Shown: positions 51,638 to 59,400 of the stretch, piece by piece | Layout: the number at the start of each line of letters is the position of its first letter | Position numbering within the stretch: position 1 is the first letter of the stretch | From: Sinorhizobium fredii USDA 257 | GTDB lineage: Bacteria > Pseudomonadota > Alphaproteobacteria > Rhizobiales > Rhizobiaceae | Length of the DNA stretch: 64,000 bases | Direction: 5' to 3' | Assembly: GCF_000265205.3 (NCBI RefSeq) | Contig: NC_018000.1 | Coordinates: 2,542,001-2,606,000 of the forward strand | Translations under genes and position numbers: made by a program | The notes under the pieces: model-generated | Databases searched by the model: none | What the model saw: the letters and a program-made list of their open reading frames with translations, nothing else | What the model was told of the DNA's origin: nothing

Positions 51638-53092
51638 ATGACGGGTGACACGCTGAAGGCGATGATCGAGGTCGCTGACGCCAGGGTGAGTTTCGGTGCG
51701 GTCAAGGCGCTCGATGGCGTGACGCTGGCGATCATGCCCGGCGAATGCGTGGGTCTCGTCGGCCACAATGGCGCCGGGAAGTCGACCATTGTCAGCGTCA
51801 TCAACGGCGGCCTGACGCCAAACCAGGGCACCGTTTCCTGCGACGGCGAGGCGATCACGCGCTATGGCATCAATACCGCCCGGGGGCGGGGCGTGCGCTG
51901 CGTTTTCCAGGAGCTGTCGCTCTGCCCCAATCTCACGATTATCGAGAGCACCCGCATTCTGCACCGCCATCTCGGCGGCTTTGGTTGGCGCAAACGTGCG
52001 AAGCAGGTGATCGAGGCGAGCCTCGACGCGGTCTTTCCGGGGCATGACATCGCAAGCGACAGCACCGTCGGCGAACTGACGATCGCCGAGCGTCAGATGG
52101 TCGAGATCGCCATGGCCTTCTCCGACGCCGGCATCGCGCCCCGGCTCGTCATCCTCGACGAACCGACGTCCTCGCTCGATGCCAGCCTTGCGGGACAGAT
52201 GCTCGCTTATGTCCGTCGCTTCGTCGCCGCCGGCGGATCGGTGATTTTCATCTCGCACATCCTGCACGAGATTCTCACCACGGCGAATCGAATCGTGGTG
52301 ATGAAGGACGGACGCGTGGTAGCCGAGCGGCCTGCCGCCGACTGGACAGAGCACAGCCTCGTCGAGGCCATGGGCAGCGTCGTGAGAGGCGAGGGGCGTC
52401 GCCGGACGATCCGGGATCTTGCGAAGGCGCCGGTCGTCATCGAGCTGGGCGGTCGTGGCATTCACTTCCGCGCGAAACGTGGGGAGGTCGTCGGCCTTGC
52501 AGGGCTCGCCGGACATGGTCAAACGCGCATGCTGATGAGGCTGCATGCGGCGGCGAGCAGTGACTGGCTGCCGCGCCGCGAGTCGGCCGTCACGTTCGTC
52601 GCCGGCGACCGCCGCCTCAACGGTGTGTTCGAACTCTGGAGCATCCTGAAGAATCTCTCCATCGCCTCGCTCGGCGATCTGGCCAAGCGCGGTGTCGTAA
52701 AGGTGGAGGCGGAGGTGGAGCGCGGCGCCGAGTGGAAACGCCGAATCGACATTCGGACGCAGGACCTCGCGAACCGCGTCCTGTCGCTGTCGGGCGGCAA
52801 TCAGCAGAAGGTGCTCTTTGCGCGGGCGCTCGCGACCCGCGCCCCCGTGGTGCTGATGGATGACCCCATGCGTGGCGTCGACGTCGGCACGAAGCAGGAG
52901 GTCTACGAGATCGTCCGCCAGCAGGCCGCGACCGGCCGGACCTTCGTCTGGTATTCGACGGAGATGGATGAAGTCTGCCTCTGCGACCGCGTCTATGTCT
53001 TCCGCGAGGGCGGGATCGTCGCAGAACTCGCCGGCGATGCTGTCAACGAACAGAACATCCTTGCCGCCTCGTTTGAGGGAGCCGCGGCATGA
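51638..53092 (+). CDS. Sugar ABC transporter ATP-binding protein (double ABC), system 2
   Basis: A 484-residue RbsA-type ATPase with two nucleotide-binding halves. Half one has Walker A GHNGAGKST, signature-region LTIAERQMVEIAMAF and Walker B LVILDEPTSSL. Half two has a degenerate Walker A (GLAGHGQTR), signature SLSGGNQQKVLFARAL and Walker B VVLMDDPMRGVDVGTKQ; the Glu after Walker B is replaced by Asp there. Such asymmetric pairs are normal for CUT2 importers. It overlaps the first permease gene by four bases. Confidence 0.93.
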   Translation: MTGDTLKAMIEVADARVSFGAVKALDGVTLAIMPGECVGLVGHNGAGKSTIVSVINGGLTPNQGTVSCDGEAITRYGINTARGRGVRCVFQELSLCPNLTIIESTRILHRHLGGFGWRKRAKQVIEASLDAVFPGHDIASDSTVGELTIAERQMVEIAMAFSDAGIAPRLVILDEPTSSLDASLAGQMLAYVRRFVAAGGSVIFISHILHEILTTANRIVVMKDGRVVAERPAADWTEHSLVEAMGSVVRGEGRRRTIRDLAKAPVVIELGGRGIHFRAKRGEVVGLAGLAGHGQTRMLMRLHAAASSDWLPRRESAVTFVAGDRRLNGVFELWSILKNLSIASLGDLAKRGVVKVEAEVERGAEWKRRIDIRTQDLANRVLSLSGGNQQKVLFARALATRAPVVLMDDPMRGVDVGTKQEVYEIVRQQAATGRTFVWYSTEMDEVCLCDRVYVFREGGIVAELAGDAVNEQNILAASFEGAAA

Positions 53093-54036
53093 AGGTCAGG
53101 ATTTCCGCGGACGCGATCCGGCTCACCATCCCGGCCCTTTCGCTTACCGTCCTGCTTGCCGCCGTGTTCTGGCTGCAGCCGCGCGCGATGAGCTATGTCG
53201 GGCTTAACCTGCTCTTCAACCTCGCCGTTCCGATCGCGCTCGCGACGATCGCGCAGATGCTCATCATGTCGGTCAACGACCTTGATCTGTCTATGGGCAC
53301 CTTCGTGAGCTTCGTCGCCTGCGTGACGGCGACGTTCCTGCGCGAAGCCCCGCTTGTCGGCACGCTCATCCTCGCCGGCGTGGTCATGGTCTATGCGGCG
53401 CTTGGTATAGTCATACACCTTCGCAACCTGCCGTCGATAGTGGTGTCGCTCGGGATGAGCTTCGTCTGGGCGGGCCTTGCCGTTCTCCTGCTGCCGGCGC
53501 CCGGCGGACAGGCGCCGGACTGGGTGCGCGCGCTGATGACGACGAAGCCGCCCGTCGCCCCCATGGCGATTATCGCGAGTATCGTCATCGCCATCCTTGC
53601 GCATCTGATCGTCATGCGCTCCTCTCTCGGTGTGCTGATCCGCGGCGTCGGCGGCAACCAGCGTTCGGTGGAGCGGGCCGGCTGGTCGGTGCTCGCCGCG
53701 CGAGCCGCCGCCTATGGCCTCGCCGGGATCTTCGCGGTCCTCGCGGGCATCGCGCTCGTCGGCCTCACGACGTCGGCGGACGCAAATATCGCGCTCCGGT
53801 ACACGTTGCTGTCGATCGCCGGCGTGATCCTCGGCGGCGGCGAGTTCATCGGCGGTCGGGTTTCTCCAATCGGCGCCGTGATCGGAGCTATGACGCTGAC
53901 GCTTGCCGGTTCATTCCTGTCCTTCCTGCGCATCGCGCCCGACTGGCAGATTGGCGCTCAGGGTGCGATCCTCGTTATAGTGCTGGCGCTGCGCCTGCTC
54001 CTCAACCGCATCGAGAGCCGGGAGAAGGGCCGATGA
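53089..54036 (+). CDS. Sugar ABC transporter permease 1, system 2
   Basis: A 315-residue membrane protein with eight or more hydrophobic segments. MSVNDLDLSMGTFVSFVACV is the CUT2 permease signature (normally GGIDLSVG), and ISPIGAVIGAMTLTLAG-type sequence follows near the end. With permease 2 it forms a heterodimeric channel. Start and stop overlap the neighbours by four bases each. Confidence 0.92.
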   Translation: MKVRISADAIRLTIPALSLTVLLAAVFWLQPRAMSYVGLNLLFNLAVPIALATIAQMLIMSVNDLDLSMGTFVSFVACVTATFLREAPLVGTLILAGVVMVYAALGIVIHLRNLPSIVVSLGMSFVWAGLAVLLLPAPGGQAPDWVRALMTTKPPVAPMAIIASIVIAILAHLIVMRSSLGVLIRGVGGNQRSVERAGWSVLAARAAAYGLAGIFAVLAGIALVGLTTSADANIALRYTLLSIAGVILGGGEFIGGRVSPIGAVIGAMTLTLAGSFLSFLRIAPDWQIGAQGAILVIVLALRLLLNRIESREKGR

Positions 54037-54983
54037 AGACGCTTGCCCGGGTTTCGCGAAAAGCCTGGATATGGTCGTGGATCGCGGCCTTCGTGGTCTG
54101 GTCCGGCGCCATTGTGGTGACAGGCGGCGCCAGCACGATCGGCCTCTCGCAGGCAGCGCTCACCTTCGCGGCGTTTTCCATCATCGTTGGCCTCGGCCAG
54201 ATGTTCGTCATCACGCTCGGCCCCGGCAATATCGACCTGTCGGTACCGGCCACGATGACGCTTGCGGGCACGGTCGCGCTGAAGCTCATGAACGTCGAGA
54301 ACGGCATGATCCTGCCGGGGCTGCTCATTGCCGTGCTTATCGGGGTCACGGTAGGCGTGTGCAACTACGCGCTCATCAAGGCGCTGCGCATCCCACCGAT
54401 TATCGCGACGCTTTCGATGAGCTTCATCGTCCAGTCGGCAGCGATCTGGACCAATCGCGGGCTTCGCATAAAACCACCCAGCTTCCTGGCGGATTTCACG
54501 ACAGCCAGCACGCTCGGTATGCCCAATGTCACCATCATCGCGCTCCTCATCTCGCTTGTCGCCTGGTTCCTCCTCGAAAGGACGATCTACGGCCGCTGGA
54601 TCTCGGCGATCGGACAGAGCATGCCGGCGGCGAGGATGGCCGGAGTTCCGGTCGACGGCACTCGCTTCATCACCTATGTGTTCTGCGCCGTGCTCGCCTC
54701 GCTTGCCGGTTATCTGCTCGCCTGCTTTTCCGGGGGCGCGGCTCTCAATATGGGTTCGGAATATTTGCTCATGTCGATTGCCGTCGTCGTCCTCGGCGGC
54801 ACCGCGGTCGCCGGCGGCGATTCCAACGTGCCGGGCATTTGGGGCGCCTCGCTCTTTATGTTTCTCGTCGTTTCCATGCTTAATACATACGGGCTCGGTG
54901 CTGGCATCCGCCTGATCATGACCGGGCTCATCATCATAGGCGTCATCATGCTCGCAGGCGGCCGACAACCGGGTGTGCGCTAA
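54033..54983 (+). CDS. Sugar ABC transporter permease 2, system 2
   Basis: A 316-residue inner-membrane protein. LGPGNIDLSVPATMTLAGTV is the diverged CUT2 signature; LMSIAVVVLGGTAVAGGDSN PGIWGASLF is the conserved C-terminal loop. Cotranscribed with permease 1 and followed after 16 bases by the lactonase gene. Confidence 0.92.
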   Translation: MKTLARVSRKAWIWSWIAAFVVWSGAIVVTGGASTIGLSQAALTFAAFSIIVGLGQMFVITLGPGNIDLSVPATMTLAGTVALKLMNVENGMILPGLLIAVLIGVTVGVCNYALIKALRIPPIIATLSMSFIVQSAAIWTNRGLRIKPPSFLADFTTASTLGMPNVTIIALLISLVAWFLLERTIYGRWISAIGQSMPAARMAGVPVDGTRFITYVFCAVLASLAGYLLACFSGGAALNMGSEYLLMSIAVVVLGGTAVAGGDSNVPGIWGASLFMFLVVSMLNTYGLGAGIRLIMTGLIIIGVIMLAGGRQPGVR

Positions 54984-54999
54984 TTCCAGGACGGTTCGC

Positions 55000-55914
55000 A
55001 TGGCTAAGAACCCCATTTACGAGATCCATGACCCGCGCTTCACCAATTTGATCGTCGGCAGCGCCCGTCTGGAAGAGCTCTATTCCGGTTGCCGTTGGGC
55101 CGAAGGGCCGGTCTGGTTCAGCGATGCCAATCACCTCATTTGGAGCGACATTCCGAACCAGCGCATACTGCGGTGGACGCCGGAGGGTGGTGTCTCGATT
55201 TTCCGCCAGCCGTCAAACTTCGCCAACGGCCACACGCGCGACCGACAGGGCCGCTTGATCTCCTGCGAGCACGGCACGCGACGGGTGACCCGTACAGAGC
55301 TCGATGGCTCGATCACCGTGCTCGCAGAAAGCTATAACGGCAGACGGCTCAATTCGCCCAACGACGTCGTAGTGCGCTCCGACGGAACCATCTGGTTCAC
55401 TGACCCGACCTACGGCATCCTTTCGGATTACGAAGGCCACCGGGCGGAGCCGGAACAGGCGACCCGCAATGTTTATCGGCTTGATCCGCACGCCGGCGAG
55501 GTCGAGGCGATCGCCACGGACTTCAACCAGCCGAACGGTCTCGCCTTCTCACCTGACGAGCGCACGCTTTACGTAGCAGATTCGGGTGCGAGCCATGATG
55601 AGCGCCTGCCCCGCCACATCCGCGCCTTCGACGTGGTCGACGGCCGGGGACTGGAAAACGACCGAGTCTTCGCGTCGATCGACGACGGCATCCCAGATGG
55701 CATCCGTACAGATTTGGCGGGAAATCTCTGGTCGAGCGCTGGTGACGGTGTCCATTGCTTTGCCCCTGACGGCTCGCTCCTGGGCAAGGTACTCGTACCG
55801 CAAACCGTTGCAAACCTCACCTTCGGCGGTCCGCGCCGCAACCGCCTCTTCATCGCCGCGACGAGGTCGCTCTATTCGGTCTATGTCGCCGTCACCGGTA
55901 CGCAGGAGCCTTGA
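55000..55914 (+). CDS. SMP-30/gluconolactonase-family protein
   Basis: A 304-residue six-bladed beta-propeller. LYSGCRWAEGPVWFSDANHL (metal-ligand Glu), IWSDIPNQRILRWTPEGG, RLNSPNDVVVRSDGTIWFTD (ligand Asn) and FSPDERTLYVADSG (ligand Asp) are typical of calcium/zinc-dependent sugar lactonases. Without a signal peptide it acts in the cytoplasm. In this operon it probably opens the lactone formed from the imported sugar after oxidation. Confidence 0.92.
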   Translation: MAKNPIYEIHDPRFTNLIVGSARLEELYSGCRWAEGPVWFSDANHLIWSDIPNQRILRWTPEGGVSIFRQPSNFANGHTRDRQGRLISCEHGTRRVTRTELDGSITVLAESYNGRRLNSPNDVVVRSDGTIWFTDPTYGILSDYEGHRAEPEQATRNVYRLDPHAGEVEAIATDFNQPNGLAFSPDERTLYVADSGASHDERLPRHIRAFDVVDGRGLENDRVFASIDDGIPDGIRTDLAGNLWSSAGDGVHCFAPDGSLLGKVLVPQTVANLTFGGPRRNRLFIAATRSLYSVYVAVTGTQEP

Positions 55915-55923
55915 GAACGCGCA

Positions 55924-56184
55924 TCATTCGGGAACAGCCAACTGCATGATGAAACGTCCACTACGGTTATTTACGGTCAGCGACGCCCTGACGCGTGCGG
56001 CCGCTCCCCCCGCGCAGCAGAGGGCGGTGGCTTCGCCGGCATTCACCGGTCTGCTGAATAGATATCCCTGAAGTTCGTCGCAGCCTGACAGCCGCACTAC
56101 GGTTGCCTGCCGTTCCGTCTCGATGCCCTCGGCCGTGACAGGGATTTGGAGCGCATTGGCGAGAGCGACGGTTGCCTGCAGCAC
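55924..56184 (-). pseudogene. EAL-domain phosphodiesterase, C-terminal fragment
   Basis: LANALQIPVTAEGIETERQA followed by LSGCDELQGYLFSRPV is the end of an EAL domain (c-di-GMP phosphodiesterase): the AEGIE/T loop and the GCDELQGYLFSRP motif. The rest of the domain, including the E-A-L metal site, is missing; to the right the sequence changes to a hydrolase fragment. The gene has been cut by rearrangement. Confidence 0.8.
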
Positions 56185-56249
56185 GGGTTACCCGGTGAGC
56201 TCCTGAGCTCGCCGGGTTCGAAATCCGCAAGACCCGCTCTCTGCTTGTC

Positions 56250-56590
56250 TTACACTGTCGCGCTCGCGGACGAGTCGACAGAGCCGGGTTTGGCCACCCC
56301 GCGTGCCGCGCGGTCGATGACGTCGGCAATCGCCCTGGGCTGGGTGAGGAACACGACATGGCTTCCTGCCACCTCGGCCGTATGGGCTCCGATGCGCCGG
56401 GCCGTGCTGCGAAGAAGCTTGGGCGCTATTGCCCCGTCCTCGGTTGCCACAACGTACCAGCTCGGCTTGACCTTCCACGCCACCTTGCTGACCTTTGCCT
56501 CCAGCGCCTTCATCGCGATCGGAATGCGGCGTCGCTGTCGCTGGTGTCGGCGGCGAAGCCTGCATGAAACGTCTCCGATTTGAGATAGGC
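56250..56590 (-). pseudogene. Alpha/beta-hydrolase C-terminal fragment
   Basis: WKVKPSWYVVATEDGAIAPK (acid residue loop), then HTAEVAGSHVVFLTQPRAIA (catalytic His) are the end of an alpha/beta hydrolase of the type related to haloalkane/ester hydrolases. In another frame just upstream, ETFHAGFAADTSDSDAAF belongs to the same protein, with a small deletion between. The N-terminal half and nucleophile are gone. Confidence 0.7.
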
Positions 56591-56599
56591 AGCTCTGGG

Positions 56600-56880
56600 C
56601 GTTCTAGTCCGCGGAAATCGATGATTTGTATGGGGATAAAACCAATGGCCGTTTGATCCGGTCCGACAACTTTCCCATGCACCAGTGCAAAGGTATTCTC
56701 GGGAAGTCGCGAGATCTTCGACCTGTCGAAATTGATTTCGCGAGCGCCACCTGAGACGGGTACGCCCTCGGTTATAGGGTTCACGTCTGCACCTGGCTGC
56801 ACCGTTACGGAGACCGTGCCTTCGGATGATTCGCTGCCAAGATCAATGGTTAGCTTCAGGCGAAAGTCTTGCGTAAAACG
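56600..56880 (-). pseudogene. Unknown protein fragment
   Basis: The minus strand reads RFTQDFRLKLTIDLGSESSE, GTVSVTVQPGADVNPITEGV, INFDRSKISRLPENTFALVH and PDQTAIGFIPIQIIDF, a beta-rich sequence that looks real. It begins after a TAG at 56881-56883 without a start codon and is cut where the hydrolase fragment begins. Not recognised. Confidence 0.35.
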
Positions 56881-56950
56881 CTAAAGGGCGCCATGGCGAA
56901 AATCGCCAACGCTCCAAACAGCTTCGCGATACTGATCGCAGTGTTCGGAT

Positions 56951-56997
56951 GTTCCTGCTTTGTGCTTCGAAGATCGCATAATGTATCGTCTAGGAAC
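56951..56997 (+). repeat. 47-bp interspersed repeat, copy 5
   Basis: Runs from GTTCCT to AGGAAC, with the core AGATCGCATAATGTATCG. Its right end continues into a second palindrome: GGAACGACGGC (56993-57003) pairs perfectly with GCCGTCGTTCC (57019-57029). It lies upstream of the Phd/VapC module. Confidence 0.85.
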
Positions 56998-57029
56998 GAC
57001 GGCGTGGGATTTTCGGTAGCCGTCGTTCC
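56993..57029. repeat. Perfect 11-bp inverted repeat attached to repeat copy 5
   Basis: GGAACGACGGC and GCCGTCGTTCC with a 15-base spacer. The first five bases are the right end of the interspersed repeat. Neither arm is followed by a T-run, so termination is unlikely; a recombination or protein-binding role is a guess. Confidence 0.7.
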
Positions 57030-57157
57030 ATACGTGAGGAAGATCAAGGTCCGCGCGGACGGACAATCGAGATCGCCGATCATGCGGCGTCGCGCGCAGG
57101 CTGTCGATCGGCCGCGCGGTACATTGGCACTTTCAATAGCAGACAAATAGGACTATA

Positions 57158-57172
57158 GCTAGACAGTCTAGC
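57158..57172. promoter_or_regulatory. Palindromic operator of the Phd/VapC module
   Basis: GCTAGAC-A-GTCTAGC is a perfect 7-bp inverted repeat centred on one base, 18 bases before the antitoxin start. Toxin-antitoxin complexes typically bind such palindromes to repress their own promoter. Confidence 0.6.
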
Positions 57173-57189
57173 CAACTTGGAGCGGAACT

Positions 57190-57444
57190 ATGGAATGGCA
57201 ACTGCAGGACGCCAAGAACCAATTCTCGAAGGTGGTGCAGAAGGCGCGCCATGAAGGGCCGCAGATTGTCACGCTGCGCGGTGAGCGCACGGCCGTCGTG
57301 CTGTCCGCTCATGACTACGACGCTCTGCGCGCCGGCCGGCCAACGCTGGTCGATGATCTGCTTGGCGGTCCCGCTTGGGACGATCAGCTCGCTGATGCGG
57401 TGAATGTACGCGTCAAGACGCCAAGCCGCGATGTGGCCTTCTGA
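57190..57444 (+). CDS. Phd/YefM-family antitoxin
   Basis: An 84-residue antitoxin. WQLQDAKNQFSKVVQKARHE and GPQIVTLRGERTAVVLSAHD YDAL form the N-terminal Phd/YefM DNA-binding domain; the C-terminal 30 residues are the flexible toxin-binding tail. GGAG precedes ATG 57190. The stop TGA shares a base with the toxin's ATG. Confidence 0.9.
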   Translation: MEWQLQDAKNQFSKVVQKARHEGPQIVTLRGERTAVVLSAHDYDALRAGRPTLVDDLLGGPAWDDQLADAVNVRVKTPSRDVAF

Positions 57445-57851
57445 TGTATCTGGTTGACACCAACATCGTCTCAGAGGCGCGACGCGGCACGCCGCAGGCG
57501 GTGTCCTGGCTGCGCTCTGTCGATCCGCTCAGCATCCACCTGAGTGCGCTCACCCTCGGCGAAATCATGCGCGGCATTGCCCTGAAACAGAGGTCGGATC
57601 CGAAGACTGCCGCGCACCTCACCGAATGGCTGCGCAAGCTGCGCCACGACCATGGCGACCGCATTTTGCCGATAACCGACCAAATCGCAGTCGAATGGGG
57701 CCGCATCGCGGCAATCCGCCCCCGCGGCGATATCGACGGGTTGATCGCCGCGACCGCGATCGTACACGATCTCATCCTTGTCACACGCAACATCAAGGAT
57801 TTCGAAGACACTGACGCCTCCGTGATCAACCCTTGGGAGACGTCGGAGTGA
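57444..57851 (+). CDS. VapC/FitB-type PIN-domain toxin
   Basis: A 135-residue PIN-domain ribonuclease. The acidic active site is visible: Asp5 in MYLVDTNIVSE, Glu in TLGEIMRGIA, Asp in DIDGLIAATA and Asp in TRNIKDFED. FitB-like toxins pair with Phd-type or AbrB-type antitoxins and cut tRNA or rRNA. The module sits between direct copies of the interspersed repeat 966 bases apart, with nothing else inside. Confidence 0.92.
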   Translation: MYLVDTNIVSEARRGTPQAVSWLRSVDPLSIHLSALTLGEIMRGIALKQRSDPKTAAHLTEWLRKLRHDHGDRILPITDQIAVEWGRIAAIRPRGDIDGLIAATAIVHDLILVTRNIKDFEDTDASVINPWETSE

Positions 57852-57916
57852 GCCGCTCGGCGTCTAACACCCGCAGTAATGCCGGCATTCAATGTGTCCA
57901 TTCGACGGAAGTACGG

Positions 57917-57962
57917 GTTCCTGTTTTAGACCTCTGAAGTTGCATAATGTATCGACTGGAAC
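57917..57962 (+). repeat. 46-bp interspersed repeat, copy 6
   Basis: Runs from GTTCC to GGAAC with the core AAGTTGCATAATGTATCG. Same orientation as copy 5 and 966 bases from it. The following 385 bases up to the TorT-like gene contain no gene I can support and presumably the promoter of that operon. Confidence 0.8.
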
Positions 57963-58347
57963 GTTCGGCCGGGCAGGAGGGGCCGCAACTAGGCACTCAA
58001 ATTCAATCTCTGAGACCTGCTAGACTTCTGGAATGGGTACCGGAATCTGCCGGGGTGATGCCGCTGGATGAAAGTTCAGTGGCAGGTCACCAAAAGCTGG
58101 ATCCCGTTTCAGAATGGGCAATCGATTCGATTCCGTCTTCTTCGAAGTTATATCCCGAGATGATCTGCTTTTCGTCGGTTCGAAGTGGCCCAGGAACGTG
58201 TGCGTTTCCTAATAAAACTTGAGTCGCTGTAAACCAATTAGCCCCCGCGCCATTGCGCTATAGTCTGCCGCGGCCAACAAAAACAATCAAAATTCCGCCG
58301 CGGCATCAGAACTCGGCCGTACGGGCCGCAATCAGGGGAACAATAAA

Positions 58348-59400
58348 ATGAAATCGAATTGGGGTTCTACGACCTTCCTCTTCACAGCGCTTCTCGCGAG
58401 CCCTGCGCACATCGCGCACGCAGGGGATATCTGGCCATTCGATGTGATCAACATCGATGAGGGTAAGTCGCAAACGGTGGCTTATAACGGCCTCGAGAAG
58501 GCGGAGAAGCCATGGAACATATGCGTCCTGTTTCCGCACATGAAGGATAGCTACTGGATCGGAGTCAACTACGGCATCGTCGATCAGGCGCGCAAGCTGG
58601 GAGTTCACGCTACCATCCTTGAAGCAGGCGGCTATACCGAGGCAGCCAAGCAGGTATCGCAATACAACGACTGCCTCGCCAAGGGCGCAGACGCCATCAT
58701 CATCGGTGCGATTTCCGAAGCTGGCCTCGCCAAGAGCGTAGAGGAGGGAAAGCGGAAGGGCGTGGTGCAGGTCGGGGTTATCAATCCGCTGAAAAGCGAT
58801 CTGGTCGACGCCAAGATTTTCGCTAATTATGACGACGCGGCCGACGCCGGCGCCAAATTCGTGGTCGATCAGGCCGCAGGCAAACCGTCAAAAATGGTTC
58901 ACTTCCCGGGGCCCCAAGGATCGGGCTGGGCCGAGGCCTCGACCGAAGGCGTGAAACGTGCGATCGCCGGATCCTCGGTGGAGCTCCTGGAGGCGAAATA
59001 CGGCGATACCGGCAAAAGCGAGCAGCTCCGTCTCGTCGAAGATGCGCTGCAGGCCTATGACGACGTGAATGTGATCTTCGGCACCGCCGTGACTGCCGAA
59101 GTAGCTGGTCAGGCACTCGAGTCTGCCGGGGTCGAGGATGCGATCATCGCCGCCTACTACTCGAACGAGGGGATCGTCGACCTGATCAAATCCGGCAAGG
59201 TGACCGCAACGGTCACGGAATCGCCCGTCATGGAGGCGCGGATTGCCGTCGACCTGGCCGTGCGCCTACTCGAAGGCAAGGAGCATTACAATCATCTGTC
59301 ACCGACGATGACCGTCGTCACATCCGATAACATCGGTAGCCTGGACCTGACGCGCACATTCGCTCCGTCCGATTGGTCGCCGGTCTACTCGGTGGAATAA
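58348..59400 (+). CDS. TorT-like periplasmic binding protein of ABC system 3
   Basis: A 350-residue secreted protein. The signal peptide FLFTALLASPAHIAHA is cleaved before GDIWPF. The body (WNICVLFPHMKDSYWIGVNY, QYNDCLAKGADAIIIGAISE, FPGPQGSGWAEASTEGVKRA) fits TorT, the periplasmic partner of TMAO sensor TorS, which shares the type I binding-protein fold with sugar receptors. Here it heads an ABC operon, so it is most likely the transporter's receptor. A sugar or amine N-oxide ligand cannot be told apart. The stop overlaps the ATPase start by one base. Confidence 0.85.
   Translation: MKSNWGSTTFLFTALLASPAHIAHAGDIWPFDVINIDEGKSQTVAYNGLEKAEKPWNICVLFPHMKDSYWIGVNYGIVDQARKLGVHATILEAGGYTEAAKQVSQYNDCLAKGADAIIIGAISEAGLAKSVEEGKRKGVVQVGVINPLKSDLVDAKIFANYDDAADAGAKFVVDQAAGKPSKMVHFPGPQGSGWAEASTEGVKRAIAGSSVELLEAKYGDTGKSEQLRLVEDALQAYDDVNVIFGTAVTAEVAGQALESAGVEDAIIAAYYSNEGIVDLIKSGKVTATVTESPVMEARIAVDLAVRLLEGKEHYNHLSPTMTVVTSDNIGSLDLTRTFAPSDWSPVYSVE

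Noticed and set aside
18467..57962. Interspersed repeat as a dif/XerCD site
   Set aside because: The core GCATAATGTAT is shared with the E. coli dif site, but the second (XerD) half is not present in any copy, and dif sites are about 28 bp without GTTCC/GGAAC ends. Kept only as a loose resemblance.
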